Assembly (NCBI RefSeq): GCF_011388195.1
Contig: NZ_CP049990.1
Coordinates: 1,302,001 to 1,366,000 of the forward strand
DNA from: Pusillimonas sp. DMV24BSW_D
Lineage (GTDB): Bacteria > Pseudomonadota > Gammaproteobacteria > Burkholderiales > Burkholderiaceae_B
Reading direction: 5' to 3'
Length of the DNA stretch: 64,000 bases
Every line of letters begins with the position of its first letter. Position 1 is the stretch's first letter. The notes under the pieces were generated by a model. That model was given only the letters and a program-made list of their open reading frames with translations, was not told the origin of the DNA and searched no databases. This document shows positions 63,982 through 64,000 of this stretch, piece after piece. Position numbers and translations under genes: made by a program.

Positions 63982-64000
63982 GGGTGGCTGGACTTCAAGT

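Overview
The window is a chromosomal stretch, mostly core genome, of a betaproteobacterium. It most resembles the Alcaligenaceae (Burkholderiales; Pusillimonas, Advenella and Bordetella relatives). That placement rests on gene content and order: queA-tgt-yajC-secD-secF, miaB-phoH-ybeY-corC-lnt, gloB-methyltransferase-rnhA-(...)-dnaQ, and a soluble NAD-dependent formate dehydrogenase (fds) locus beside molybdenum cofactor genes. Base composition looks moderate and even by eye. I see no transposase, integrase, prophage, CRISPR array or rRNA operon.

Layout. Positions 1-2400 hold an RND efflux permease (cut by the window edge) and its lipoprotein adaptor. Positions 2400-5400 hold terC and a divergent NhaR-like LysR regulator with a good LysR box between them, then a YdjM-type membrane hydrolase. 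Positions 5.5-9.8 kb carry an aromatic aminotransferase, a small basic ORF with its own terminator, trhO, a GST and fabI. Positions 9.8-18.2 kb carry an MltD-like transglycosylase, gloB, a methyltransferase, rnhA, a second RND adaptor/permease pair and dnaQ. Positions 18.2-22 kb carry a tiny ORF, serA, and a nitric-oxide-response operon (globin-nnrS-nsrR) with a 23-bp NsrR-like dyad on its promoter. Positions 22-25.2 kb carry a GT2/GtrA/YdjC lipid-linked-sugar type trio, a DUF442-type phosphatase/sulfurtransferase and a universal stress protein.

Positions 25.2-37.3 kb are one functional block: fdsG-fdsB-fdsA-fdhD-fdsD on the minus strand, a divergent ModE-like one-component regulator, moaA and mobA on the plus strand, and a tightly packed moaC-moaD-moaE-moaB-moeA operon on the minus strand. 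It supplies the Mo-bis-MGD cofactor that FdsA needs. A sulfite dehydrogenase pair (sorA-sorB-like, 55.3-56.8 kb) is a second molybdoenzyme. Positions 37.3-41.9 kb carry a peroxiredoxin, an MFS and a DMT transporter, bioB and a thioesterase. Positions 42-46.2 kb carry a feruloyl-CoA synthase, an amidohydrolase and an SDR dehydrogenase under a divergent MarR regulator with a clear operator.

Positions 46.2-47.4 kb carry an outer-membrane barrel gene whose signal peptide is out of frame by one base at a T7 tract (decay, phase variation or sequencing error), and a tRNA Ala-Glu-Asp operon with an excellent promoter and terminator. From 47.5 kb to the end come a PAS-PAS-GGDEF-EAL protein, the lnt-corC-ybeY-phoH-miaB cluster, sorAB, secF-secD-yajC-tgt-queA and dacB. 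I found no self-evident new defence or mobile system. The best leads are the disrupted barrel gene, the three operator architectures (NsrR, MarR, fds), the GT2/GtrA/YdjC trio and two tiny unassigned ORFs.
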